Origin: Crotalaria pallida
Lineage: Eukaryota; Streptophyta; Magnoliopsida; Fabales; Fabaceae
NCBI GenBank assembly: GCA_037953625.1
Contig: CM075653.1
Span: 682,001 to 746,000, forward strand
Length of the DNA stretch: 64,000 bases
Direction: 5' to 3'
How positions within the stretch are numbered: the stretch's first letter is position 1; every line of letters starts with the position of its first letter. Of this stretch, positions 1 through 11,338 are shown piece after piece. Below the pieces are notes generated by a model that saw only the letters and a list, made by a program, of their open reading frames with translations, did no database searches and was not told the DNA's origin. A program made the position numbers and the translations under genes.

Positions 1-1078
1 ATTTAAGGCTTGGATGACTTGAGTTTTCCAGAAAAAGTGGAATAACATGAAAATTGTGGTCTTAAGGCTTGGATGCCTTGATTTCTTCCGAAATTATAAA
101 AAAGGGATGATAAAATAAAAAATGCTACGGTGAGATGAGTTTTTTACACATAATGAAAAAATCACTAAAATTGTGTATTGAAGACTTGGATGAGATGAGT
201 TTTTCAAAAAAAGTGGAATAACATGAAAATTGTGGTCTTAATGCTTGGATGCTTATAAGTTATGCCAATATTCGAAAATAGGAATGCTAAAATACATTAT
301 GCTTCGATGAGATGAGTTTTTTACACATTAATGAAAAAATGATGAAAATTGCGTATTTAAGGCTTGATTGATGACTTGAGTTTTCCGGAAAAAAGTGGAA
401 AAACATGAAAATTGTGGTCTTAATGTTTGAATGCCTTGATTTTCTGACAATATTAAAAATGGGGATGATAAAATACAAGGTGCTTTGGTGAGATGAGTTT
501 CTTTACATATAATAAAAAAAAAATCACTAAAAATGTCTATTTAAGGCTTGGATGACTAGAGTTATCCAGAAAAAGTTTAAAAACAAGAAAATTGTGGTCT
601 TAACACTTGGATGCCTTGATTTTCTGCCAATATTCAAAAATAGGAATGATAAAATTCAAGAAGTTTCGATGAGATGAGTTTTTTTATACATAATGAAAAA
701 ATCATGAAAATTATGTATTTAAGACTGGGATGACTTGAGTTTTCAAGAAAAAGTGGAAAAAGTGAAAATTGTGGTCTTCAGGCTTGGATGCCTTGAATTT
801 CTGCCAATATTCCAAAATAGGGATGAAGAAATACAAGATGCTTCGTAGAGATGAGTTTTTTTTTACATAATGAAAAAATCTTGAAAATTGTGTATTTAAG
901 GCTTGGATGACTTGAGTTTTCCAGAAAATGTGGAAAAACATGAAAATTGTGGTCTTAAGGCTTGGATGCCTTGATTTTTTGCCAATATTCAAAAACATGG
1001 ATGATAAAATACGAGGTGCTTTGGTGAGATGAGTTTTTTTACCCATAATAAAAAAAATCACTAAAATTGTCTATTTAA
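1..1078 (+). repeat. Tail of a higher-order repeat (partial)
   Basis: About six monomers that end at the HOR anchor at 1079. They match the last kilobase of HOR I (from about 11,294), HOR II (from about 29,260), HOR III, IV and V, including the odd ATAAGTTATGCC monomer near 260 and the TTCTTTACATATAATAA monomer near 500. The sequence is therefore the 3' end of an HOR whose start lies upstream of the window. Confidence 0.85.
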
Positions 1079-1544
1079 GGCTTCGATGCTTCGATACCTT
1101 CATTTTCTTCCAATATTCAAAAGTTGAGATGATAAAATACAAGATGCTTCGATGAGATGAGTTTTTTACACATAATGAAAAAATCATGATAATTGTGTAT
1201 TTAAGGCTTGGATTGGATGACTTGAGTTTTCCAGAAAAAGTGGAAAAACATGAAAACTGTGGTCTAAAGGCTTGGATGCCTTGATTTATGCCAATATTGA
1301 AAAATAGCGATGATAAAATCAATAGCGATGAGTTTTTTACACATAATGAAAAAATCATGAAAATTGTGTATTTAAGGCTTAGATGACTTGACTTTTCCAG
1401 AATAAGTAGAAAAACATTAAAACTGTGATCTTAAGGCTTGGATGCCTTGATTTTCTGCCAATATTAAAAAACAGGGATGTAAAATACAAGATGCTACGGT
1501 GAGATGAGTTATTTACACATAACGAAAAAATCACTAAAATTGTG

Positions 1545-1790
1545 TATTGAAGGCTTGGATGACATAATTTTTCCAGAAAAAGTGGAATAACATGAAAATT
1601 GTGGTTTTAATGCTTGAATGCCTTGATTTTCTGCCAAAATTAAAATATAGGGATGAAAAAAATACAAGATGCTAAAGTGAGAGGAGTTTTTTACCCATAA
1701 TGAAAATTTACTAAAATTGTGGTCTTAAGGCATGGATGTCTTGATTTTCTGCCAATATTAAAAAATAGGGATGATAATTAAATATTCTTC
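1545..1790 (+). repeat. A-subunit-less monomer junction (block A)
   Basis: Near 1,712-1,722 a B2 end (AAAATTTACTAAAATTGTGG) runs straight into B1, with no A subunit between. The intact paralogue at 23,453-23,512 shows that exactly 59 bp is absent, one subunit bounded by AAAATT repeats. The same junction occurs near 13,001, 18,226, 30,969, 43,532, 54,371 and 62,222, so it predates amplification of the HOR. Block B copies near 23,453, 36,015 and 48,226 are intact. Confidence 0.85.
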
Positions 1791-2431
1791 GATGAGAAGA
1801 GTTTTTTTACACATAATGAAAAAATCATGAAAATTGTGTATTTAAGGCTTGGATGACATGAGTTTTCTAGAAAAAGTGAAAAACGTGAAAATTGTGGTCT
1901 TAAGGCTTAGATGCCTTGATTTTCTACCAATATTCAAAAATAGGGATGATAAAATACGAGATGCTGAGAAGAGATGAGTTTTTTATATATAATGAAAAAA
2001 TCATGAAAATTGCGTATTTAAGGCTTGGATGACATGAGTTTTCCAAAAAAAGTGGAAAAAGATGAAAATTGCGGTCTTAAGGATCGGATACCTTGATTTT
2101 CTACCAATATTCAAAAATAGGGATGATAAAATACAATATGCTGAGATGAGATGAGTTTTTTACACATAATGAAAAATTCAGGAAAATTGCGTATTTAAGG
2201 CTTGAATGAGTTGTGTTTTCAAGAAAAAGTAGAAAAACATGAAAATTGTGGTCTTAAGGTTTAGAAGCATCGATTTTCATCCAAAATTAAAAAATAGGGA
2301 TGATAAAATACAAGATGTTTCGATAAGATGAATTTTTTAGACATAAGGAAATAATCTTGAAAATTGTGTATTTAAGGCTTGGATGAGTTGAGTTTTCCAG
2401 AAAAGGTGGAAAAACATGAAAACTGGGTCTT

Positions 2432-2447
2432 AAGGCATGGATGCCTT
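2432..2447. repeat. Near-palindrome in subunit B1 (example)
   Basis: AAGGCAT-GG-ATGCCTT is a 7-bp inverted repeat with a 2-nt centre. The ordinary B1 form, AAGGC-TTGGAT-GCCTT, gives a 5-bp stem with a 6-nt centre. The extended form occurs in the AAGGCATGGATGCC monomer subtypes, for example near 5,950, 9,920, 10,276 and 13,722. Confidence 0.7.
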
Positions 2448-4374
2448 GATTGTTAGCCAATATTCAAAAACATGGATGATAAAATACAAGATGTTTCGAT
2501 GAGATGAGTTTTTTACACATAATGAACAAGTCATGAAAATTGTGTATTTAACTCTTGTCTGACTTGAGTTTTCCCGAAAATGTGGAAAAACATGAAAATT
2601 GTTGTCTTAAGGCTTGGATGCCTTGATTTTCTGCCAATATTAAAAAAACAGGTATGATAAATACAAGATGCTACAGTGAGATGAGGTTTTCACATACACA
2701 TAATGAAAAAATCACTAAAACTGTGTATTGATGGCTTGGATGACATGAGTTTTCCAGAAAAAGTGGAATAACATGAAAATTGTGGTCTTAAGGCTAGGAA
2801 GTCTTGATTTTCTTCCAATATTAAAAAATAGGGATGATAAAATACAAGATGCTTCGAAGAGATGAGTTTTTTTTAACACATAATGAAAAAATCATTAAAA
2901 ATATGTATTTAAGGCTTGGATGACTTGAGTTTTCCAGAAAATGTGGAAAAACATGAAAATCGTGGTCTTAAGGCCAGGATACCTTGATTTTCTGCCAATA
3001 TTCAAAAATAGGGATAATAAAATACAAGATGCTGAAATGAGATACGTTTTTTTTACGCATAATGAAAAAATCATGAAAATTGTGTATTTAAGGCTTGAAT
3101 GACTTGAGTTTTCCAGAAAAAGTGGAAAAACATGAAAATTGTGGTCTTAAGGCTTGAATGCCTTGATTTTCTGCCAAAATTCAAAAAAGGATAATAAAAT
3201 ACCAAATGCTACGGTGAGATGAGTTTTTTACACATTATGAAATAATCACTAAAATTGTGTATTTAAGGCTTGGATGACATGAGTTTTCCAGAAAAAGTGG
3301 AATAACATGAAAATTGTGATCTTAATGTTTGGTTGCCTCTATTATCTACCTATATTTAAAAATTGGGATGATAAATTAAATATGCTTCGATGAGATGAGT
3401 TTGTTACACACAATGAAAAATCATGATGAAAATTGTGTATTTATGGCTTGGATGACTTAAGTTTTCTAAAAAAAAATGGAAAAACATGAAAATTGAGGTC
3501 TTAAGGCTTGGATGCCTTGATTTTCTTCCAATACTAAAAGACAGGGACGATAAAATACAAGATGCTATGGTGAGATGAGTTTTTTATACATAATGGAAAA
3601 ATCACTAAATTGTGTATTTAAGACTTGGATGACATGAGTTTTCTAGAAAAAGTGGAAAAACATGAAAGTTGTGGTCTTAAGGCTTGGATGCCATGATTTT
3701 CTTTCAATATTCAAAAATAGAGATGATAAAATACAAGATGCTTCGATGAGATAAGTTTTTTTTACACATAATGAAAAAATCATTAAAATTGTGTATTTAA
3801 TACTTGGATGACTTGAGTTTTGGTGAAAACATGAAAATTGTGGTCTTAAGGCTTGGATGCATTGATTTTCTGCCAATATTAAAAAACATGGATGATAAAA
3901 TATAGGATGTTGAGATGAGTATTTTACTCATAATGAAAAAATCATGAAATTTGTGTATTTAAGGCTACGATGACTTGAGTTTTCAGAAAAAAAGTGTAAA
4001 ACATGAAAATTGTGGTCTTAAGGCTTGGATGCCTTGATTTTTTGCCAAATTTCAAAAACAGAGATGATGAAATACAAGATGCTTCGATGAGATGAGCTTT
4101 TTACACATAATGAAACATTCATGAATATTGCGTATTTAAGGCTTGGATGACTTGAGTTTTCCAGATAAAGTGGAAGAACTTGAAAATTGTGGTCTTAATG
4201 CTTGGATGCCTTAATTTTTATAAAATATTCAAAAATAGTGATGATAATAAATACAAGATGCTGAGATGAGATGAATTTTTTACACATAATGAAAAATCAT
4301 GAAAATTGTGTATTTAAGGCTTGGATGACATGAGTTTTCAAGCAAAAGTGAAGAAACATGAAAATTGCTGTCTT

Positions 4375-4480
4375 AAGGCTTAGATGCCTTGATTTGCTTC
4401 CAATATTCAAAAATAGGGATGATAAAATACAAGATGCTGAGATGAGATGAGTTTTTTTTACACATAATGAAAATATCATC
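4375..4480 (+). repeat. One-monomer deletion junction in HOR I
   Basis: The monomer with GATTTGCTTCCAATATTC joins directly to the end of the next-but-one monomer (GAAAATATCATCAAAATTG). In II to V a further monomer with CACCTAATAAAAAAATC lies between. About 176 bp is missing and the breakpoint falls inside sequence common to both parents. Confidence 0.8.
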
Positions 4481-5689
4481 AAAATTGTATATTTAAGGCT
4501 TGGATGACTTGAGTTTTCCAGAAAATGTGGAAAAACATGAAAATTGTGGTCTTTTAAGGCTAGAATACCTTGATTTTCTGCCAATATTCATAAATATGGA
4601 TGATGAAATACAAGATGCTGAAATGAGATGAGTTTTTTTACACATAATGAAAAAATCATGAAAATTGTGTATTTAGACTGGATGACTTGAGTTTTCGTGA
4701 AAATGTGAATATTGTGGTCTTAAGGCTTGGATGCATTGATTTTCTGCCAATATTCAAAAATAGGGATGATAAAATACAAGATGCTGAGACGAGTTTTTTA
4801 CTTATAATGAAAAATCATGAAATTTGTGTATTTAAGTCTTCGATGACTTGAATTTTCCAAAAAAAAGTGTAAAACATGAAAATTGTGGTCTTAAGGCTTG
4901 GATGCCTTGATTTTTTGCCAAATTTCAAAAACAGAGATGATGAAATACAAGATGCTTCGATGAGATGAGCTTTTTACACATAATGAAACATTTATGAAAA
5001 TTGCGTATTTAAGGCTTGGATGACTTGAGTTATCCCGGTAAAGTGGAAGAACTTGAAAATTGTGGTCTTAATGCTTGGATGCCTTAATTTTTATAAAATA
5101 TTCAAAAATAGTGATGATAAAATACAAGATGCTGAGATGAGATGAATTTTTTACACATAATGAAAAAATCAATAAAATTGTGCATTTAAGGCTTGGATGA
5201 CATGAGTTTTCCAGAAAAAGTGGAATAACATGAAAATTGTGATCTTAAGGTTTGGATGTCTTGATTATCTACCTATATTGAAAAATATGGATGATAGATT
5301 AAATATGCTTCGATGAGATGAGTTCGTTACACATAATGAAAAATCATGATGAAAATTGTGTATTTAAGGCTTTGATGACTTGAGTTTTCCAAAAAAATGG
5401 AAAAACATGAAAATTGTGGTCTTAAGGCTTGGATGCCTTGATTTTCTTCCAATATTAAAAGACAAGGACGATAAAATACAAGATGCTATGGTGATATGAG
5501 TTTTTTATACATAATGAAAAATCACTAAATTGTGTATTTAAGGCTTGGATGACTTGAGTTTTCCATAAAAAGTGGAAAAACATGAAAGTTGTGGTCTTAA
5601 GGCTTGGATGCCATGATTTTCTGCCAATATTCAAAAATAGGGATAATAAAATGCAAGATGCTTCGATGAGATGAGTTTTTTACACTATT

Positions 5690-5770
5690 AAAAACAATGA
5701 AAATTGCTTATTTAAGGCTTGGATGACTTGAGTTTTCCACAAAAAGTGGAAAAACATGAAAATTGCAGTC
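5690..5770 (+). repeat. ~1,418-bp (eight-monomer) deletion junction in HOR I
   Basis: TACACTATTAAAA (5,681) and TTGCAGTCTTAAGG (5,763) are 82 bp apart here but 1,500 bp apart in HOR II (22,371 and 23,871). The missing 1,418 bp is eight monomers and includes most of block B. Confidence 0.85.
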
Positions 5771-8700
5771 TTAAGGATCAGATACCTTGATTTTCTACCA
5801 ATATTCAAAAATAGGATGATAAAATACAATATGCTGAGATGAGATGAGTTTTTTACACATAATGAAAAATTTACTAAAATTGTGTATTTAAGGCTTGGAT
5901 GACATGAGTTTTCCAGAAAAAGTGGAAAAACATGAAAATTGTGGTCTTAAGGCATGGATGCCTTGATTTTCTACCAATATTAAAAAATAGGGATGATAAA
6001 ATATAAGATGCTTCGATGAAATGAGTTTTTTTTACACATAATTAAAATATAATCAAAATTGTATATTTAAGGCTTGGATGACTTGAGTTTTCCAGAAAAT
6101 GTGGAAAAACATGAAAATTGTGGTCTTAAGGCTAGAATACCTTGATTTTCTGCCAATATTCAAAAATATGGATGATGAAATACAATATGCTGAAATGATA
6201 TGAGTTTTTTTACACATAATGAAAAAATCATGAAAATTGATTATTTAGACTGGATGACTTGAGTTTTCGTGAAAATGTGAATATTGTGGTCTTAAGGCTT
6301 GGATGCATTGATTTTCTGCCAATATTCAAAAATAGGGATGATAAAATACAAGATGCTGAGACAAGTTTTTTACTTATAATGAAAAATCATGAAATTTGTG
6401 TATTTAAGTCTTCGATGACTTGAATTTTCCAAAAAAAAAGTGTAAAACATGAAAATTGTGATCTTAAGGCTTGGATGCCTTGATTTTTTGCCAAATTTCA
6501 AAAACAGAGATGATGAAATACAAGATGCTTCGATGAGATGAGTTTTTTACACATAATGAAACATTTATGAAAATTGTGTATTTAAGGCTTGGTTGACTTG
6601 AGTTTTCCCGGTAAAGTGGAAGAACTTGAAAATTGTGGTCTTAATGCTTGGATGCCTTAATTTTTATAAAATATTCAAAAATAGTGATGATAAAATACAA
6701 GATGCTGAGATGAGATGAATTTTTTACACATAATGAAAAATCATGAAAATTGTGTATTTAAGGCTTTGGATGACATGAGTTTTCTAGAAAAAGTGGAAAA
6801 ACATGAAAATTACGGTCATAAGGCTTGGATGCCTTGATTTTCTGCCAATATTCAAAAATAGGAATGATAAAATACAAGATGTTGAGATGAGATAATTTTT
6901 TTACACACAATAAAAAAATCATGAAAATTGTGTATTTAAGGCTTGGATGACTTGAGTTTTCCAGATAAAGTGGAAAAACATGAAAATTGTGGTCTTAAGG
7001 CTTGAATGCCTTGATTTTCTGCCAAAATTCAAAAAAGGATAATAAAATACCAGATGCTACGGTGAGATGAGTTTTTTACACATAATGAAAATCACTAAAA
7101 TTGTGTATTTAAGGCTTGGATGACATGAGTTTTCCAGAAAAAGTGGAATAACATGAAAATTGTGATCTTAAGGTTTGGATGTCTTGATTATCTACCTATA
7201 TTGAAAAATAGGGATGATAGATTAAATATGCTTCGATGATATGAGTTCGTTACACATAATGAAAAATCATGATGAAAATTGTGTATTTAAGGCTTTGATG
7301 ACTTGAGTTTTCCAAAAAAATGGAAAAACATGAAAATTGTGGTCTTAAGGCTTGGATGCCTTGATTTTCTTCCAATACTAAAAGAAAAGGACGATCTAAT
7401 ACAAGATGCTATGATGATATGAGTTTTTTATACATAATGAAAAAATCACTAAATTGTGTATTTAAGGCTTGGATGACTTGAGTTTTCCAGAAAAAGTGGA
7501 AAAACATGAAAGTTGTGGTCTTAAGGCTTGGATGCCATGATTTTCTGCCAATATTCAAAAATAGGGATAATAAAATACAAGATGCTTCGATGAGATGAGT
7601 TTTTTACACTATTAAAAAAAATGAAAATTGCCTATTTAAGGCTTGGATGACTTGAGTTTTCCAAAAAAGTGGAAAAACATGAAAGTTGTGGTCTTAAGGC
7701 TTGCATGCCTTGATTTTTTGCCAATATTCAAAAATAGGGATTATAAAATACAAGATGCTGAGATGAGATAAGTTTTTTACACATAATGAAAAAAACAAGA
7801 AAATTGCGTATTTAACGCTTGGATGACTTGAGTTTTCCGGAAAAAGTGGAAAAACACGAAAATTGTGGTCTTAAGGTTTGAATGTCTTTATTTTCTGCCA
7901 ATATTAAAAATGGGGATGATAAAATACAAGATGCTGAGATGCGATGAGTTTTTTACACATAATTAAAAAATCATGAAAATTGTGTATTTAAGGTTTAGAT
8001 GACTTGAGTTTTCCAGAAAAAGTGGACAAACATGAAAATTGTGGTCTTAAGGCTTGAATGCCTTGATTTTCAAACAAGATTCAAAAATATGGATGATAAA
8101 ATACAAGATGCTCAGATGAGATGAGTTTTTTACACATAATGAAAAAATCACTAAAATTGTGTATTTAAGGCTTGGATGACTTGAGTTTTCCAGAAAAAGT
8201 GAAATAACACGAAAATTATGGTCTTAAGGCTTGGATGCCTTGATTTTCTGCCTATATGCAAAAATAGGGATGATAAAATACAAGATGCTGAGATGAGATG
8301 AGTTTTTTTACACATAATGAAAAATCAGGAAAATAGTGTATTTAAGGTTTGGATGACATGAGTTTTTCAGAAAAAGTGGAAAAACATGAAAATTGTGGTC
8401 TTAAGGCTTGGATGACTTCATTTTTTTATTATTAAAAAACAGGATGATAAAATACAATATGCTTCGATGAGATGTGTATTTTACACATAACGAAAAGTCA
8501 TGAAAATTGTGTACTTAAGGCTTGGATGAATTGAGTTTTCTAGAAAAAGTGGAAAAACGTGAAAATTGTGGTCTTAAGGCTTAGATTCCTTGATTTTATG
8601 CCAAAATTTAAAAAAAATAAATTATTAAATACAAGATGCTACGGTGCGATGAGTTTTTTTCACACAATGAAAACATCCCAAAATTGTGTATTTAAGGCTT

Positions 8701-9041
8701 GGATGACATGAGTTTTCAGAAAAAGTGGAAAAACATGAAAATTGTGGTCTTAAGGCTTGGATGCCTTGATTTTCTGCCAATATCGAAAAATAGGGTTGAT
8801 AAATTCAATATGCTTCGATAAAATTAGTTTTTTTACACATAATGAAAAAATCATGAAAATTTTGTATTTAAGGCTTGGATGACTTGAGTTTTCTAGAAAA
8901 AGTGAAAAACGTGAAAATTGTGGTCTTATGGCTTGGATGCCTTCATTTTCTGCCAATATTCAAAAATAGGGATGATAAAATATAAGATGCTGAGATGAGA
9001 TGTGTTTTTTACACATAATAAAAAAATCATAAAAATTGTGT

Positions 9042-9151
9042 ATTTAAGGCTTGGATGACTTGAGTTTTCCAGAAAAAGTGGATGATAAAATACATGATGC
9101 TTCAACGAGATTTGTTTTTTACACATAAGGAAATAATATTGAAAATTGTCT
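9042..9151 (+). repeat. Two-subunit monomer (A-B2), 110 bp
   Basis: The A subunit (CCAGAAAAAGTGG) joins directly to GATGATAAAATACATGATGC at about 9,080, so B1 is missing (about 67 bp). The same junction is at about 27,048 and 39,611. It is absent from HOR IV and V because larger deletions remove that part of the HOR. Confidence 0.85.
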
Positions 9152-10383
9152 ATTTAAGGCTTGGATGACTGGAGTTTTCCAGAAAAGTGGAAAAACAAGA
9201 AAATTATGGTCATAAGGCTTGGATGCTTTGATTTTTACCAAAATTCAAAAACAGGATGATAAAATACAAGATGCTTCGATGAGATGAGTATTTTACACAT
9301 AATGAAAAGTCATGGAAATTGTGTACTTAAGGCTTGGATGAATTGAATTTTCTAGAAAAAGTGGAAAAACGTGAAAATTGTGGTCTTAAGACTTAGATTC
9401 ATTGATTTTATGCAAAAATTAAAAAAAAGAAATTATTAATTACAAGATGCTACGGTGAGATGTGTTTTTTTTCATATAATGAAAATATCACAAAATTGTG
9501 TATTTAAGGCTTGGATGACACGAGTTTTCCAGAAAAAATGGAAAAACATGAAAATTGTGGTCTTAAGGCTTGGATGCCTTGATTTTTTGCCAATATCAAA
9601 AAATAGGGATGATAAATTCAATATGCTATGATGAAATCAGTTTTTTACACATAATGAATAAATCATGAAAATTTTGTATTTAAGGCTTGGATGACTTGAG
9701 TTTTCCAGAAAAAGTGGAAAAACACGAAAATTGTGGTCTTAAGGCTTGGATGTCTTGATTTTTTGCCAAAATTCAAAAACAGAGATGATAAAATAAAAAA
9801 TGTTTCGATGATATAAGTTATTTACACATAATTAAAAATTAATGAAAATTGCATATTTAAGGCTTGGATGACTTGAATTTTCTAGAAAAAGTGGAAAAAC
9901 ATGAAAGTTGTGGTCTTAAGGCATGGATGCCTTGAGTTTCATAAAATATTCAAAAATAGGGATGATAAAATACAAGATGCTGAGATGAGATGAGTTTTTT
10001 ACACATAATGAAAAAATCATGAAAATAGTGTATTAAGGTTTGGATGACATGGGTTATCCAGAAAAAGTGGAAAAACATGAAAATTGCGGTCTTAAGGCTT
10101 GGATGCCTTGATTTTTTGTCAATATTCAAAAATAGGGATGATAAAATACAAGATGCTGAGATGAGATGAGTTTTTTATAAATAATGAAACAATCATTTAA
10201 AAAATTGCGTATTTAAGGCTTGGATGACATGAATTTTCAAGAAAAAGTGGAAAAACATGAAAATTGTGGTCTTAAGGCATGGATGCCTTGATTTTCTACT
10301 AATGTTCAAAAATAGTGATGATAAAATAAAAGATGCTATGATGAGATGAGTTTTTTACACATAAAGAAAAAATCAAGAAAACT

Positions 10384-10560
10384 GTGTATTTAAGGCTTGG
10401 ATGACTTGAGTTTTACAAAAAAAAAGGAAACACATGAAAATTGTGGCCTTAAGGCTTGGATGACATGAATTTTCTAGAAAAAGTGGAATAACATAAAAAT
10501 TGTGGTCTTAAGGCTTGGATGCATTGATTTTATGTCAATATTCAAAAATAGGGATGCAAA
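10384..10560 (+). repeat. Four-subunit monomer (A-A'-B1-B2)
   Basis: After a first A subunit with a run of A residues (TTTTACAAAAAAAAAGG), a second A-type subunit follows from about 10,441 (GGCCTTAAGG then GATGACATGAATTTTCTAG) before the normal B1 at about 10,501. This makes a monomer of about 236 bp. The same four-subunit monomer is at about 28,350-28,500, 40,915-41,045, 51,755-51,890 and 59,600-59,740. The A run is 9 long in HOR I and V and 11 in II, III and IV. Confidence 0.8.
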
Positions 10561-10800
10561 AATACATGATGCTTCGATGAGATGAGTTATTTACTCATAA
10601 TGAAATAATCATTAAAATTGCGTATTTAAGGTTTGAAAGAGTTTAGTTTTGTGGAAAAAGTGCAAAAATATGAAAATTGTGATCTTAAGGTTTGGATGCC
10701 TTGATTTTCTGCCAATATTAAAAATGGGCATGATAAAATACAAGGTGCTTTGTTGAGATGAGTGTGTTTACACATAATAAAATAATCACTAAAATTATTT

Positions 10801-10940
10801 ATTTAAGGCTTGGAAGACCACAGTTTTCCAAATAAAGTTTAAAAACAAGAAAACTGTGGTCTTCACGCTTGGATGCCTTGATTTTCTGCTTCAATGAGAT
10901 GAATTTTTTACACGTAATGAAAAAATCTTGAAAATTGTGT
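10801..10940 (+). repeat. Short monomer (~140 bp) with B1/B2 fusion, carries the hairpin
   Basis: B1 ends at TTTTCTG and continues as CTTCAATGAGATGA of B2 (10,886-10,905), which removes the AATATT...TACAAGATG part. The deletion is about 37 bp and is bounded by a short TG/CTTC match. Equivalent monomers contain 28,855, 41,420, 52,257 and 60,104. The 16-bp inverted repeat lies in the same monomer, so two rare features are linked. Confidence 0.8.
10813..10864. repeat. Perfect 16-bp inverted repeat, HOR I
   Basis: GAAGACCACAGTTTTC at 10,813-10,828 is the exact reverse complement of GAAAACTGTGGTCTTC at 10,849-10,864, with a 20-nt AT-rich spacer. It lies across the A/B1 boundary of one monomer. 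Ordinary monomers have GGATGACTTGAGTTTTCC and GAAAATTGTGGTCTTAAGG at these places, which pair poorly, so several substitutions in this monomer created the symmetry. It could form a hairpin or cruciform or be a protein-binding dyad; no function is shown. Confidence 0.9.
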
Positions 10941-11317
10941 TTTTAAGACTGAAATGACTTGAGTTTTCAAGAAAAAGTGGAAAAACGTTAAAATTGTGGT
11001 CTTAAGGCTTGAATGCCTTGAATTTCTGCCAATATTCCAAAACAGAGATGATAAAATAGAAGATGCTGAGATGAGATGAATTTTTTACACATAATGAAAA
11101 AATCATGAAGATGGTGTATTTAAGGCTTGGATGACATGAGTTTTCCAGAAAAAGTGGAAAAACATGAAAATTGCGGTCTTAAGGCTTGAATGCCTTGATT
11201 TTCAACCATTATTCAAAAATAGGGATGATAAAATACAAGATGCTGAGATGAGATGATTTTTTTACACATAATGAAAAAATCATGAAAATTGTGTATTTAA
11301 GGCTTGGATGACTTGAG

Positions 11318-11338
11318 TTTTCCAGAAAAAGTGGAAAA
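11318..11338. repeat. Recurrent 7-bp dyad in subunit A (example)
   Basis: TTTTCCA and TGGAAAA flank a 7-nt GAAAAAG spacer. This arrangement is in the consensus and recurs in a large share of monomers throughout the array, with variants such as TTTTCTA or AAAATGTGG weakening it in some subtypes. Short dyads of this type are known in centromeric satellites and have been proposed to favour non-B DNA. Whether this one matters is unknown. Confidence 0.75.

Noticed and set aside
711..1061. Possible 116-residue protein on the minus strand, with relatives at about 12,032, 42,565, 53,403 and 61,215
   Set aside because: It spans two satellite monomers. Its pieces recur in other frames throughout the array, it is broken by frameshifts in sister copies, and it has no recognisable domain. 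It is a translation of the repeat.
4297..4584. A family of 95-residue minus-strand frames beginning MAENQGIL
   Set aside because: The same frame follows the monomer period and shifts whenever a T tract changes length. There is no ribosome-binding, promoter or splice context and no sign of protein-level conservation beyond repeat identity.
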